Below are positions 36,274 to 50,400 of a stretch of 64,000 bases of DNA, piece by piece; positions within the stretch are counted from its first letter, which is position 1, and each line of letters starts with the position of its first letter. The position numbers and the translations under genes were made by a program. Below the pieces are notes generated by a model. The model had not been told where the DNA came from and searched no databases. It saw only the letters and a list, made by a program, of their open reading frames with translations. Location of the stretch: positions 25,548,001-25,612,000 of the forward strand of contig CM069872.1 of assembly GCA_036172665.1 (NCBI GenBank). The letters run 5' to 3'. The DNA is from Prosopocoilus inquinatus (Eukaryota > Arthropoda > Insecta > Coleoptera > Lucanidae).

Positions 36274-38074
36274 ATAATAAGTAATAATAATAATAATAAG
36301 TAGTAGTCGCCCAACAGGAAATACCCAATTACAGGACGAAAAGAAAACACAACAATATAAATACTAACAATTTAAATACATTTAGTTTAATAAAATGCTG
36401 CAAGCAAATCATAGATTATCACAAAATATATCATCATATTTTGCATCAGCATTACGGCACATGGTGTATATAGGCGCTTTAATTAAGATATTACTCTTAG
36501 CTGTACGCAGATAAAATGTTGTAGACCATCTCGAGTTGAAACGTGGCACCATAAAATTCAAAGATTCCAAGATTTCGACACAATCAAGTTTATAATGAAT
36601 GACTTTCCAAATAAATCGAGCACCTTGTATTTCCCGACGTTGACTAAGGGATTGAAAATTATGTCTGCGTAGTAGGTCGTCATAGTCAACACCTCTTGGG
36701 GGATATTCCCCAGAGATTTTCAACGAAAGGAATTTAAGAAACCTACGTTGTATACGCTCAATATCTAAACGATAGCAAATGTAATATGGTGACCAGACTT
36801 GAGAAGCATATTCAAGTCTGCTAATAACTAAGGAATTGAAAAGACATTTAAATACATCAATGTTATCAAAGTACTTGACTGTACGAAAGACAAAACCAAG
36901 TGTTTTTGAGGCTGCGGTAACTATATTTTTTATGTGGGAAGAAAAGCTTAGAGTAGAATCAAAAAGCACCCCAAGATCCATTGTGGAGGTTTTCCTTATA
37001 ATTACTTGACCATTTAATTTATAGTCATAGTTAATCGGACTGAGTTTTTTGGTGTACGTTACAGAACAACATTTATTGATGTTTAACTTAAGATAATTGT
37101 TGGCACACCAATAGTTAATAGTGTCAAGACCTTGCTGTAGCTGAATAGCTTCATGAACAGTCGAAACCGACGCATAAATTTTTAAATCATCTGCAAACGC
37201 AAGCACTCGACATTCAAGAGAGTTTAACAAATCATTTATAAATAAAACAAATAGCAAAGGTCCTAAGTTAGAACCCTGCGGAACACCAGAGGTTGCCTGA
37301 TATTCAAATGATTTGTAGCCGTTGTAAAACACATAACTCACTCTGGCTGTTAAATAAGATTTCATAAGATGTAACAACGAAGAAGTCATGCCGAAAGAGC
37401 TAAGTTTCCTGAGAAGGATACCGTGGTGTACCATATCAAAAGCACTAGATAGATCGGTATATACAACGTCAACTTGTCCCTGTTTATTCAATTGTTCAGC
37501 AATAAATTGCGTTATAGTGACTAAGTTCGTAATCGTTGACCTACCAGAAATAAAGCCGTGCTGACATGTAGCAATGTAAGAGAAAGTTTGTCTATAAATA
37601 AGCTTATATATAAGTTGTTCAAAAATTTTAGCAAAGTTGTTCAAAATTGCTATAGGGCGATAATTTTTTATCTGCCCTTTATCACCTTTTTTATAGACAG
37701 GCGTAATTCTGGCCCTTTTCCAGGTATCCGGGAAAGAAGACGTAGCAATGGCAACATTAATAATATGAAGTAATGGCTTGACAAAAGCATATCTAGCGTC
37801 GTGGACCAAGAAGCTTGGAATTGAATCATCCCCTGCAGTAAATTTAATAGGAGATTTTACCATTATGTTTAATAGTTCTACTTCGGACACAGGTGGCATA
37901 TGAAATGGGAGAGAGTTCGAATATATATCATTAAGTTCAATAATTCCAGAATCAGGCAAGTGGATTTTAGAAAATAAATCGGCAAAACCATTGACAATAT
38001 CCTGAGGACAGCTATAAGATCTATTATCATTTACGAATAATTTATTAGGGATCCGAGTAGTGCCTTGCCTCATA
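36274..38074 (-). mobile_element. Non-LTR retrotransposon in satellite, copy 2 (segmental duplicate)
   Basis: Same ends, same TTA-type tail, same truncation point and same TGAGATA target duplications (36267-36273 and 38075-38081) as the element at 21927-23727. The flanking satellite is also shared for kilobases on both sides. It therefore arose by duplication of the surrounding 14,347-bp block, not by a second retrotransposition. Confidence 0.95.
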
Positions 38075-38133
38075 TGAGATACGAAGTTCTCAAACTCAGC
38101 AGGAGCTGGAAATAGTTTTGAACGAAATGACAC
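36409..38133 (-). CDS. Non-LTR reverse transcriptase with satellite-encoded N-terminus, 574 aa, copy 2
   Basis: The translation is residue-for-residue identical to the frame at 22062-23786, including the satellite-encoded first ~20 residues and the catalytic Asp 227 and FADD 313-316. The stop is TGA, followed on the minus strand by the short 3' UTR and TTA-type tail. Identity of both copies reflects the recency of the block duplication and is not by itself evidence of selection. No promoter could be assigned: the internal 5' promoter of the full element is lost, so any transcript would have to start in satellite DNA. Confidence 0.93.
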   Translation of the reverse strand: MSFRSKLFPAPAEFENFVSHMRQGTTRIPNKLFVNDNRSYSCPQDIVNGFADLFSKIHLPDSGIIELNDIYSNSLPFHMPPVSEVELLNIMVKSPIKFTAGDDSIPSFLVHDARYAFVKPLLHIINVAIATSSFPDTWKRARITPVYKKGDKGQIKNYRPIAILNNFAKIFEQLIYKLIYRQTFSYIATCQHGFISGRSTITNLVTITQFIAEQLNKQGQVDVVYTDLSSAFDMVHHGILLRKLSSFGMTSSLLHLMKSYLTARVSYVFYNGYKSFEYQATSGVPQGSNLGPLLFVLFINDLLNSLECRVLAFADDLKIYASVSTVHEAIQLQQGLDTINYWCANNYLKLNINKCCSVTYTKKLSPINYDYKLNGQVIIRKTSTMDLGVLFDSTLSFSSHIKNIVTAASKTLGFVFRTVKYFDNIDVFKCLFNSLVISRLEYASQVWSPYYICYRLDIERIQRRFLKFLSLKISGEYPPRGVDYDDLLRRHNFQSLSQRREIQGARFIWKVIHYKLDCVEILESLNFMVPRFNSRWSTTFYLRTAKSNILIKAPIYTMCRNADAKYDDIFCDNL

Positions 38134-41100
38134 GTATTAGCGTTGTTCCTGTGATGTATCTAATCGATCCTTACTTATCTGCTATGTAATTTGACGTTTC
38201 AATGGACTCCAGCAACTCCGATGTGAGATACGAAGTTCTCGAACTCAGTAGAAGCTGGAAAAAGTTCTGAACGAAACAACACGTATTAGCGTTGTTCCCG
38301 TGATGTATGTAATCGATCCTTACTAATCTATCATGTTAGTTGACGTTACGATGGACTCCAGTAACTCTGATGTGAGATACGAAGTTCTCGAACTCAGCAG
38401 GAGCTGGAAATAGTTTTGAACGAAATAACACGTATTAGCGTTGTTCCTGTGAAGTATCTAATCGATCCTTACTTATCTATCATGTTATTTGACGTTACGA
38501 TTGACTCCAGTAACTCTGATGTGAGATATGAAGTTTTCGGACGCAGCAGAAGCTAAAAATAGTTTTGAACTAAACAACACGTATTAGCGTTGTTCCTGTG
38601 ATGTATCTAATCGATCCTAACTTATCTGCTGTGTTATTTGACGTTTCAACGGACTCCAGTAACTCTGATATGAGATACGCAGTTCTCGAACTCAGCAGGA
38701 GCTGGAAAAAGTTTTGAACGAAACAACAAGTATTAGCCTTGTTCCTGTGATGTATCTAATCGATCCTTACTTATCTGCTATGTTATTTGACGTTTCAATT
38801 TACTCCAGCAACTCTGATGTGAGACACGAAGTTCTCGAATTCAGCAGAAGCTGGAAAAAGTTCTGAACGAAATAACACGTATTAGCGTTGTTCCCATGAT
38901 GTATCTAATCGATACTTACTTACCTATCATGTTATTTGACGTTACGATGGACTCCAGTATCTCTGATGTGAGATACGAAGTTCTCGAACTCAGCAGAAGC
39001 TGGAAAAATTTTGAACGAAACAACACGTATTAGCGTTGTTCCTGTGATGTATGTAATCGATCCTTACTTATCTATCATGTTATTTGACGTTACGATGGAC
39101 TCCAGTAACTCTGATGTGAGATACGAAGTTCTCAAACTCAGCAGGAGCTGGAAATAGTTTTGAACGAAATAACACGTATTAGCGTTGTTCCTGTGATGTA
39201 TGTAATCGATCCTTACTTATCTATCATGTTATTTGACGTTACGATATACTCCAGTAACTCTGATGTGAGATACGAAGTTCTCAAACTCAGCAGGAGCTGG
39301 AAATAGTTTTGAACGAAATGACACGTATTAGCGTTGTTCCTGTGATGTATCTAATCGATCCTTACTTATCTATCATGATATTTGACGTTACGATTGATTC
39401 CAGTAATTCTGATGTGAGATATGAAGTTTTCGGACGCAGCAGAAGCTGGAAATAGTTTTCAACGAAACAACACGTATTAGCGTTGTTCCTGTGATGTATC
39501 TAATCGATCCTTACTTATCTATCATGTTATTTGACGTTACGATGGACTCCAGTAACTCTGAAGTGAGATACGAAGTTTTCGGACGCAGCAGAAGCTGGAA
39601 ATAGTTTTGAACGAAGTAACACGTATTAGCGTTGTTCCTGTGATGTATGTAATCGATCCTTACTTATCTATCATGTTATTTGACGTTACGATGGACGCCA
39701 GTAACTCTGATGTGAGATACGAAGTTCTCGAACTCAGCAGGAGCTGGAAATAGTTTTGAACGAAATAACACGTATTAGCGTTGTTCCTGTGAAGTATCTA
39801 ATCGATCCTTACTTATCCAGCATGTTATTTGACGTTACGATTGACTCCAGTAACTCTGATGTGAGATATGAAGTTTTCGGACGCAGCAGAAGCTGGAAAT
39901 AGTTTTGAACTAAACAACACGTATTAGCGTTGTTCCTGTGATGTATCTAATCGATCCTTACTTATCTGCTATGTTATTTGACGTTTCAACGGACTCCAGT
40001 AACTCTGATATGAGATACGATGTTCTCGAACTCAGCAGGAGCTGGAAAAAGTTTTGAACGAAGCAACAAGTATTAGCGTTGTTCCTGTGATGTAGTAATC
40101 GATCCTTACTTATCTGCTATGTTATTTGACGTTTCAATGGACTCCAGCAACTCTGATATGAGACACGAAGTTCTCGAACTCAGCAGAAGCTGGAAAAAGT
40201 TCTGAACGAAATAACACGTATTAGCGTTGTTCCCATGATGTATCTAATCGATCCTTACTTACCTATCATGTTATTTGACGTTACGATGGACTCCAGTATC
40301 TCTGATGTGAGATACGAAGTTTTCGAACTCAGCAGAAGCTGGAAAAAGTTATGAACGAAACAACACGTATTAGCGTTGTTCCTGTGATGTATCTAATCGA
40401 TCCTTACTTATCTATCATTTTATTTGACGTTCCGATGTACTCCAGTAACTCTGAAGTGAGATACGAAGTTCTCGGACTCAGCAGAAGCTGGAAAAAGTTT
40501 TGAACGAAATAACACATATTAGCGTTCTTCCTGTGATGTATCTAATCGATCCTTACTTATCTGCTATGTTATTTGACGTTTCAACGGACTCCAGTATCTC
40601 TGATGTGAGATACGAAGTTCTCGAACTCAGCAGAAGCTGGAAAAATTTTGAACGAGACAACACGTATTAGCGTTGTTCCTGTAATATATCTAATCGATCC
40701 TTACTTATCTATCATGTTATTTGACGTTACGATGGACTCCAGTAACTCTGAAGTGAGATACGACGTTTTCGGACGCAGCAGAAGCTGGAAATTGTTTTGA
40801 AAGAAATAACACGTATTAGCGATGTTCCTGTGATGTATCTAATCGATCCTTACATATTTGCTATATTATTTGACGTTTGAACAGACTCCAGTAACTCTGA
40901 TGTGAGATTCGAAGTTCTCGGACTCAGCAGGAGCTGGAAATAGTTTTGAACTAAACAACACGTATTAGCCTTGTTCCTGTGATGTATCTAATCGATCCTT
41001 ACTTATCTGCTATGTTATTTGACGTTTCAACGGACTGCAGTAACTCTGATGTGAGATACGAAGTTCTCGAACTCAGCAGAAGCTGGAAAAAGTTTTGAAC

Positions 41101-41772
41101 GAAACAACACGTATTAGCGTTGTTCCTGTGATGTATCTAATCGATCCTTACATATCTATCATGTTATTTGACGTTACGAAGGACTCCAGTAACTCTGATG
41201 TGAGATATGAAGTTTTCGGACGCAGCAGAAGCTGGAAATAGTTTTGAACTAAAAAACACGTATTATCGTTGTGCCTGTGATGTATCTAATCGATCCTTGC
41301 TTATCTATCATGTTATTTGACGTTACGATGGACTCCAGTAACTCTGATTTGAGATACGAAGTTCTCGAACTCAGCAGGAGCTGGAGATAGTTTTGAACGA
41401 AATAACACGTATTAGCGTTGTTCCTGTGATGTATCTAATCGATCCTTACTTATCTGCTATGTTATTTGACGTTACAACGGACTCCTGTAACTCTGATGTG
41501 AGATACGAAGTTCTCGAACTCAGCAGAAGCTGGAAAAAGTTTTGAACGAAACAACACGTATTAGCGTTGTTCCTGTGATGTATGTAATCGATCCTTACTT
41601 ATCCATCATGTTATTTGACGTTACGATGGATTCCAGTAACTCTGATGTGAGATACGAAGTTCTCGAACTCAGCAGGAGCTGGAAATAGTTTTGAACGCAA
41701 TAACACGTATTAGCGTTGTTCCTGTAATGTATCTAATCGATCCTTACTTATCTATCATGTTATTTGACGTTG

Positions 41773-44700
41773 CGATGGACTCCAGTAACTCTGATGTCCA
41801 GTAACTCTGATGTGAGATATGAAGTTTTCGGACGCAGCAGAAGCTGGAAATAGTTTTCAACGAAACAACACGTATTAGCGTTGTTCCTGTGATGTATGTA
41901 ATCGATCCTTACTTATCCATCATGTTATTTGACGTTACGATGGACTCCAGTATCTCTGATGTGAGATACGAAGTTCTCGAACTCAGCAGAAGCTGGAAAA
42001 AGTTTTGAACGAAACAACACGTATTAGCGTTGTTCCTGTGATGTATGTAATCGATCCTTACTTATCCATCATGTTATTTGACGTTACGATGGACTCCAGT
42101 AACTCTGATGTGAGATACGAAGTTCTCGAACTCAGCAGGAGCTGGAAATAATTTTGAACGAAATAACACGTATTAGCGTTGTTCCTGTGATGTATCTAAT
42201 CGGTCCTTACTTATCTATCATGTTATTTGACGTTTCGATTGACTCCAGTAACTTTGATGTGAGATGCGAAATTCTCGAACTCAGCAGAAGCTGGAAATTG
42301 TTTTGAACGAAACAACACGTATTAGCGTTGTTCCTGTGATGTATCTAATCGATCCTTACTTATCTATCATTTTATTTGACGTTACGATGTACTCCAGTAA
42401 CTCTGATGTGAGACACGAAGTTCTCGAACTCAGCAGAAGCTGGAAAAAGTTCTGAACGAAATAACACGTATTAGCGTTGTTCCTGTGATGTATGTAATCG
42501 ATCCTTACTTATCTATCATGTTATTTGACGTTACGATGGACTCCAGTAACTCTGATGTGAGATACGAAGTTCTCAAACTCAGCAGGAGCTGGAAATAGTT
42601 TTGAACGAAATAACACGTATTAGCGTTGTTCCTGTGATGTATGTAATCGATCCTTACTTATCTATCATGTTATTTGACGTTACGATTGACTCCAGTAACT
42701 CTGATGTGAGATATGAAGTTTTCGGACGCAGCAGAAGTTGGAAATAGTTTTCAACGAAACAACACGTATTAGCGTTGTTCCTGTGATGTATCTAATCGAT
42801 CCTTACTTATCTATCATGTTATTTGACGTTACGATGGACTCCAGCAACTCTGATGTGAGACACGAAGTTCTCGAACTCAGCAGAAGCTGGAAAAAGTTCT
42901 GAACGAAATAACACGTATTAGCGTTGTTCCCATGATGTATCTAATCGATCCTTACTTACCTATCATGTTATTTGACGTTACGATGGACTCCAGTATCTCT
43001 GATGTGAGATACGAAGTTTTCGAACTCAGCAGAAGCTGGAAAAATTTATGAACGAAACAACACGTATTAGCGTTGTTCCTGTGATGTATGTAATCGATCC
43101 TTACTTATCTGCTATGTTATTTGACGTTTCAACGGACTCCAGTATCTCTGATATGAGATACGAAGTTCTCGAACTCAGCAGGAGCTGGAAAAAGTTTTGA
43201 ACGAAACAACAAGTATTAGCGTTGTTCCTGTGATGTATCTAATCGATCCTTACTTATCTGCTATGTTATTTGACGTTTCAATGGACTCCAGCAACTCTGA
43301 TGTGAGACACGAAGTTCTCGAACTCAGCAGAAGCTGGAAAAAGTTCTGAACGAAATAACACGTATTAGCGTTGTTCCCATGATGTATCTAATCGATCCTT
43401 ACTTACCTATCATGTTATTTGACGTTACGATGGACTCCAGTATCTCTGATGTGAGATACGAAGTTTTCGAACTCAGCAGAAGCTGGAAAAAGTTATGAAC
43501 GAAACAACACATATTAGCGTTGTTCCTGTGATGTATGTAATCGATCCTTACTTATCTATCATGTTATTTGACGTTACGATGGACTCCAGTAACTCTGATG
43601 TGAGATACGAAGTTCTCAAACTCAGCAGGAGCTGGAAATAGTTTTGAACGAAATAACACGTATTAGCGTTGTTCCTGTGATGTATGTAATCGATCCTTAC
43701 TTATCTATCATGTTATTTGACGTTACGATATACTCCAGTAACTCTGATGTGAGATACGAAGTTCTCAAACTCAGCAGGAGCTGGAAATAGTTTTGAACGA
43801 AATGACACGTATTAGCGTTATTCCTGTGATGTATCTAATCGATCCTTACTTATCTATCATGATATTTGACGTTACGATTGACTCCAGTAACTCTGATGTG
43901 AGATATGAAGTTTTCGGACGCAGCAGAAGCTGGAAATAGTTTTCAACGAAACAACACGTATTAGCGTTGTTCCTGTGATGTATCTAATCGATCCTTACTT
44001 ATCTATCATGTTATTTGACGTTACGATGGACTCCAGTAACCCTGAAGTGAGATACGAAGTTTTCGGACGCAGCAGAAGCTGGAAATAGTTTTGAACGAAA
44101 TAACACGTATTAGCGTTGTTCCTGTGATGTATCTAATCGATCCTTACTTATCTGCTATATTATTTGGCGTTTCAACGGACTCCAGTAACTCGATGTGAGA
44201 TTCGAAGTTCTCGGACTCAGCAGGAGCTGGAAATAGTTTTGAACTAAACAACTCGTATTAGCGTTGTTCCTGTGATGTATCTAATCGATCCTTACTTATC
44301 TATCATGTTATTTGACGTTACGATGGACTCCAGTAACTCTGATGTCCAGTAACTCTGATGTGAGATATGAAGTTTTCGGACGCAGCAGAAGCTGGAAATA
44401 GTTTTCAACGAAACAACACGTATTAGCGTTGTTCCTGTGATGTATCTAATCGATCCTTACTTATCTATCATGTTATTTGACGTTACGAATGACTCCAGTA
44501 ACTCTGATGTGAGATACGAAGTTCTCGAACTCAGCAGGAGCTGGAAATAATTTTGAACGAAATAACACGTATTAGCGTTGTTCCTGTGATGTATCTAATC
44601 GGTCCTTACTTATCTATCATGTTATTTGACGTTTCGATTGACTCCAGTAACTTTGATGTGAGATGCGAAATTCTCGAACTCAGCAGAAGCTGGAAATTGT

Positions 44701-47464
44701 TTTGAACGAAACAACACGTATTAGCGTTGTTCCTGTGATGTATCTAATCGATCCTTACTTATCTATCATTTTATTTGACGTTACGATGTACTCCAGTAAC
44801 TCTGATGTGAGACACGAAGTTCTCGAACTCAGCAGAAGCTGGAAAAAGTTCTGAACGAAATAACACGTATTAGCGTTGTTCCCATGATGTATCTAATCGA
44901 TCCTTACTTACCTATCATGTTATTTGACGTTACGATGGACTCCAGTATCTCTGATGTGAGATACGAAGTTTTCGAACTCAGCAGAAGCTGGAAAAAGTTA
45001 TGAACGAAACAACACATATTAGCGTTGTTCCTGTGATGTATGTAATCGATCCTTACTTATCTATCATGTTATTTGACGTTACGATGGACTCCAGTAACTC
45101 TGATGTGAGATACGAAGTTCTCAAACTCAGCAGGAGCTGGAAATAGTTTTGAACAAAATAACACGTATTAGCGTTGTTCCTGTGATGTATGTAATCGATC
45201 CTTACTTATCTATCATGTTATTTGACGTTACGATTGACTCCAGTAACTCTGATGTGAGATATGAAGTTTTCGGACGCAGCAGAAGCTGGAAATAGTTTTC
45301 AACGAAACAACACGTATTAGCGTTGTTCCTGTGATGTATCTAATCGATCCTTACTTATCTATCATGTTATTTGACGTTACGATGGACTCCAGCAACTCTG
45401 ATGTGAGACACGAAGTTCTCGAACTCAGCAGAAGCTGGAAAAAGTTCTGAACGAAATAACACGTATTAGCGTTGTTCCCATGATGTATCTAATCGATCCT
45501 TACTTACTTATCATGTTATTTGACGTTACGATGGACTCCAGTATCTCTGATGTGAGATACGAAGTTTTCGAACTCAGCAGAAGCTGGAAAAATTTATGAA
45601 CGAAACAACACATATTAGCGTTGTTCCTGTGATGTATGTAATCGATCCTTACTTATCTGCTATGTTATTTGACGTTTCAACGGACTCCAGTATCTCTGAT
45701 ATGAGATACGAAGTTCTCGAACTCAGCAGGAGCTGGAAAAAGTTTTGAGCGAAACAACAAGTATTAGCGTTGTTCCTGTGATGTATCTAATCGATCCTTA
45801 CTTATCTGCTATGTTATTTGACGTTTCAATGGACTCCAGCAACTCTGATGTGAGACACGAAGTTCTCGAACTCAGCAGAAGCTGGAAAAAGTTCTGAACG
45901 AAATAACACGTATTAGCGTTGTTCCCATGATGTATCTAATCGATCCTTACTTACCTATCATGTTATTTGACGTTACGATGGACTCCAGTACCTCTGATGT
46001 GAGATACGAAGTTTTCGAACTCAGCAGAAGCTGGAAAAAGTTATGAACGAAACAACACGTATTAGCGTTGTTCCTGTGATGTATCTAATCGATCCTTACT
46101 TATCTATCATTTTATTTGACGTTCCGATGTACTCCAGTAACTCTGAAGTGAGATACGAAGTTCTCGGACTCAGCAGAAGCTGGAAAAAGTTTTGAACGAA
46201 ATAACACGTATTAGCGTTCTTCCTGTGATGTATCTAATCGATTCTTACTTATCTGTTATGTTATTTGACGTTTCAACGGACTCCAGTATCTCTGATATGA
46301 GATACGAAGTTCTCGAACTCAGCAGAAGCTGGAAAAATTTTGAACGAGACAACACGTATTAGCGTTGTTCCTGTAATATATCTAATCGATCCTTACTTAT
46401 CTATCATGTTATTTGACGTTACGATGGACTCCAGTAACTCTGAAGTGAGATACGACGTTTTCGGACGCAGCAGAAGCTGGAAATAGTTTTGAAAGAAATA
46501 ACACGTATTAGCGATGTTCCTGTGATGTATCTAATCGATCCTTACATATCTGCTATATTACTTGACGTTTGAACAGACTCCAGTAACTCTGATGTGAGAT
46601 TCGAAGTTCTCGGACTCAGCAGGAGCTGGAAATAGTTTTGAACTAAACAACACGTATTAGCCTTGTTCCTGTGATGTATCTAATCGATCCTTACTTATCT
46701 GCTATGTTATTTGACGTTTCAACGGACTGCAGTAACTCTGATGTGAGATACGAAGTTCTCGAACTCAGCAGAAGCTGGAAAAAGTTTTGAACGAAACAAC
46801 ACGTATTAGCGTTGTTCCTGTGATGTATCTAATCGATCCTTACATATCTATCATGTTATTTGACGTTACGAAGGACTCCAGTAACTCTGATGTGAGATAT
46901 GAAGTTTTCGGACGCAGCAGAAGCTGGAAATAGTTTTGAACTAAACAACACGTATTATCGTTGTGCCTGTGATGTATCTAATCGATCCTTGCTTATCTAT
47001 CATGTTATTTGACGTTACGATGGACTCCAGTAACTCTGATTTGAGATACGAAGTTCTCGAACTCAGCAGGAGCTGGAGATAGTTTTGAACGAAATAACAC
47101 GTATTAGCGTTGTTCCTGTGATGTATCTAATCGATCCTTACTTATCTGCTATGTTATTTGACGTTACAACGGACTCCTGTAATTCTGATGTGAGATACGA
47201 AGTTCTCGAACTCAGCAGAAGCTGGAAAAAGTTTTGAACGAAACAACACGTATTAGCGTTGTTCCTGTGATGTATGTAATCGATCCTTACTTATCCATCA
47301 TGTTATTTGACGTTACGATGGACTCCAGTAACTCTGATGTGAGATACGAAGTTCTCGAACTCAGCAGGAGCTGGAAATAATTTTGAACGCAATAACACGT
47401 ATTAGCGTTGTTCCTGTAATGTATCTAATCGATCCTTACTTATCTATCATGTTATTTGACGTTA
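41773..47464 (+). repeat. 5,692-bp (38-monomer) tandem duplication, copy 1
   Basis: Matches the sequence 5,692 bases downstream at all sites checked, including two 16-bp-duplication monomers (44346 with 50038, and 47490 with 53182 just past the join) and GTAACTCGATG monomers. 38 monomers of 149 is 5,662; two 16-base gains and two single-base losses give 5,692. Upstream of 41773 (e.g. G at 41772 versus A at 47464) the same 5.69-kb relation continues with about 1-2% mismatch back to around 40.3 kb. An older cycle of the same period thus underlies the recent one. Confidence 0.88.
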
Positions 47465-50400
47465 CGATGGACTCCAGTAACTCTGATGTCCAGTAACTCT
47501 GATGTGAGATATGAAGTTTTCGGACGCAGCAGAAGCTGGAAATAGTTTTCAACGAAACAACACGTATTAGCGTTGTTCCTGTGATGTATGTAATCGATCC
47601 TTACTTATCCATCATGTTATTTGACGTTACGATGGACTCCAGTATCTCTGATGTGAGATACGAAGTTCTCGAACTCAGCAGAAGCTGGAAAAAGTTTTGA
47701 ACGAAACAACACGTATTAGCGTTGTTCCTGTGATGTATGTAATCGATCCTTACTTATCCATCATGTTATTTGACGTTACGATGGACTCCAGTAACTCTGA
47801 TGTGAGATACGAAGTTCTCGAACTCAGCAGGAGCTGGAAATAATTTTGAACGAAATAACACGTATTAGCGTTGTTCCTGTGATGTATCTAATCGGTCCTT
47901 ACTTATCTATCATGTTATTTGACGTTTCGATTGACTCCAGTAACTTTGATGTGAGATGCGAAATTCTCGAACTCAGCAGAAGCTGGAAATTGTTTTGAAC
48001 GAAACAACACGTATTAGCGTTGTTCCTGTGATGTATCTAATCGATCCTTACTTATCTATCATTTTATTTGACGTTACGATGTACTCCAGTAACTCTGATG
48101 TGAGACACGAAGTTCTCGAACTCAGCAGAAGCTGGAAAAAGTTCTGAACGAAATAACACGTATTAGCGTTGTTCCTGTGATGTATGTAATCGATCCTTAC
48201 TTATCTATCATGTTATTTGACGTTACGATGGACTCCAGTAACTCTGATGTGAGATACGAAGTTCTCAAACTCAGCAGGAGCTGGAAATAGTTTTGAACGA
48301 AATAACACGTATTAGCGTTGTTCCTGTGATGTATGTAATCGATCCTTACTTATCTATCATGTTATTTGACGTTACGATTGACTCCAGTAACTCTGATGTG
48401 AGATATGAAGTTTTCGGACGCAGCAGAAGTTGGAAATAGTTTTCAACGAAACAACACGTATTAGCGTTGTTCCTGTGATGTATCTAATCGATCCTTACTT
48501 ATCTATCATGTTATTTGACGTTACGATGGACTCCAGCAACTCTGATGTGAGACACGAAGTTCTCGAACTCAGCAGAAGCTGGAAAAAGTTCTGAACGAAA
48601 TAACACGTATTAGCGTTGTTCCCATGATGTATCTAATCGATCCTTACTTACCTATCATGTTATTTGACGTTACGATGGACTCCAGTATCTCTGATGTGAG
48701 ATACGAAGTTTTCGAACTCAGCAGAAGCTGGAAAAATTTATGAACGAAACAACACGTATTAGCGTTGTTCCTGTGATGTATGTAATCGATCCTTACTTAT
48801 CTGCTATGTTATTTGACGTTTCAACGGACTCCAGTATCTCTGATATGAGATACGAAGTTCTCGAACTCAGCAGGAGCTGGAAAAAGTTTTGAACGAAACA
48901 ACAAGTATTAGCGTTGTTCCTGTGATGTATCTAATCGATCCTTACTTATCTGCTATGTTATTTGACGTTTCAATGGACTCCAGCAACTCTGATGTGAGAC
49001 ACGAAGTTCTCGAACTCAGCAGAAGCTGGAAAAAGTTCTGAACGAAATAACACGTATTAGCGTTGTTCCCATGATGTATCTAATCGATCCTTACTTACCT
49101 ATCATGTTATTTGACGTTACGATGGACTCCAGTATCTCTGATGTGAGATACGAAGTTTTCGAACTCAGCAGAAGCTGGAAAAAGTTATGAACGAAACAAC
49201 ACATATTAGCGTTGTTCCTGTGATGTATGTAATCGATCCTTACTTATCTATCATGTTATTTGACGTTACGATGGACTCCAGTAACTCTGATGTGAGATAC
49301 GAAGTTCTCAAACTCAGCAGGAGCTGGAAATAGTTTTGAACGAAATAACACGTATTAGCGTTGTTCCTGTGATGTATGTAATCGATCCTTACTTATCTAT
49401 CATGTTATTTGACGTTACGATATACTCCAGTAACTCTGATGTGAGATACGAAGTTCTCAAACTCAGCAGGAGCTGGAAATAGTTTTGAACGAAATGACAC
49501 GTATTAGCGTTATTCCTGTGATGTATCTAATCGATCCTTACTTATCTATCATGATATTTGACGTTACGATTGACTCCAGTAACTCTGATGTGAGATATGA
49601 AGTTTTCGGACGCAGCAGAAGCTGGAAATAGTTTTCAACGAAACAACACGTATTAGCGTTGTTCCTGTGATGTATCTAATCGATCCTTACTTATCTATCA
49701 TGTTATTTGACGTTACGATGGACTCCAGTAACCCTGAAGTGAGATACGAAGTTTTCGGACGCAGCAGAAGCTGGAAATAGTTTTGAACGAAATAACACGT
49801 ATTAGCGTTGTTCCTGTGATGTATCTAATCGATCCTTACTTATCTGCTATATTATTTGGCGTTTCAACGGACTCCAGTAACTCGATGTGAGATTCGAAGT
49901 TCTCGGACTCAGCAGGAGCTGGAAATAGTTTTGAACTAAACAACTCGTATTAGCGTTGTTCCTGTGATGTATCTAATCGATCCTTACTTATCTATCATGT
50001 TATTTGACGTTACGATGGACTCCAGTAACTCTGATGTCCAGTAACTCTGATGTGAGATATGAAGTTTTCGGACGCAGCAGAAGCTGGAAATAGTTTTCAA
50101 CGAAACAACACGTATTAGCGTTGTTCCTGTGATGTATCTAATCGATCCTTACTTATCTATCATGTTATTTGACGTTACGAATGACTCCAGTAACTCTGAT
50201 GTGAGATACGAAGTTCTCGAACTCAGCAGGAGCTGGAAATAATTTTGAACGAAATAACACGTATTAGCGTTGTTCCTGTGATGTATCTAATCGGTCCTTA
50301 CTTATCTATCATGTTATTTGACGTTTCGATTGACTCCAGTAACTTTGATGTGAGATGCGAAATTCTCGAACTCAGCAGAAGCTGGAAATTGTTTTGAACG

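Larger units (their letters stand above)
31951..46297 (+). repeat. 14,347-bp tandem duplication, copy 2
   Basis: Near-identical to 17604-31950, including the retrotransposon, its 7-bp target duplications and all the rare indel monomers. Identity ends after 46314, where CTCGAACTC replaces the CTCAAACTC seen at 31964-31972. There is therefore no third copy. Its last 4.5 kb (from 41773) was also used in the separate 5,692-bp duplication. Confidence 0.95.

Noticed and set aside
36274..38074. Second independent retrotransposition into the same satellite site
   Set aside because: Kilobases of flanking satellite, the target duplication and rare indels are all shared at one fixed offset of 14,347, so block duplication explains it.
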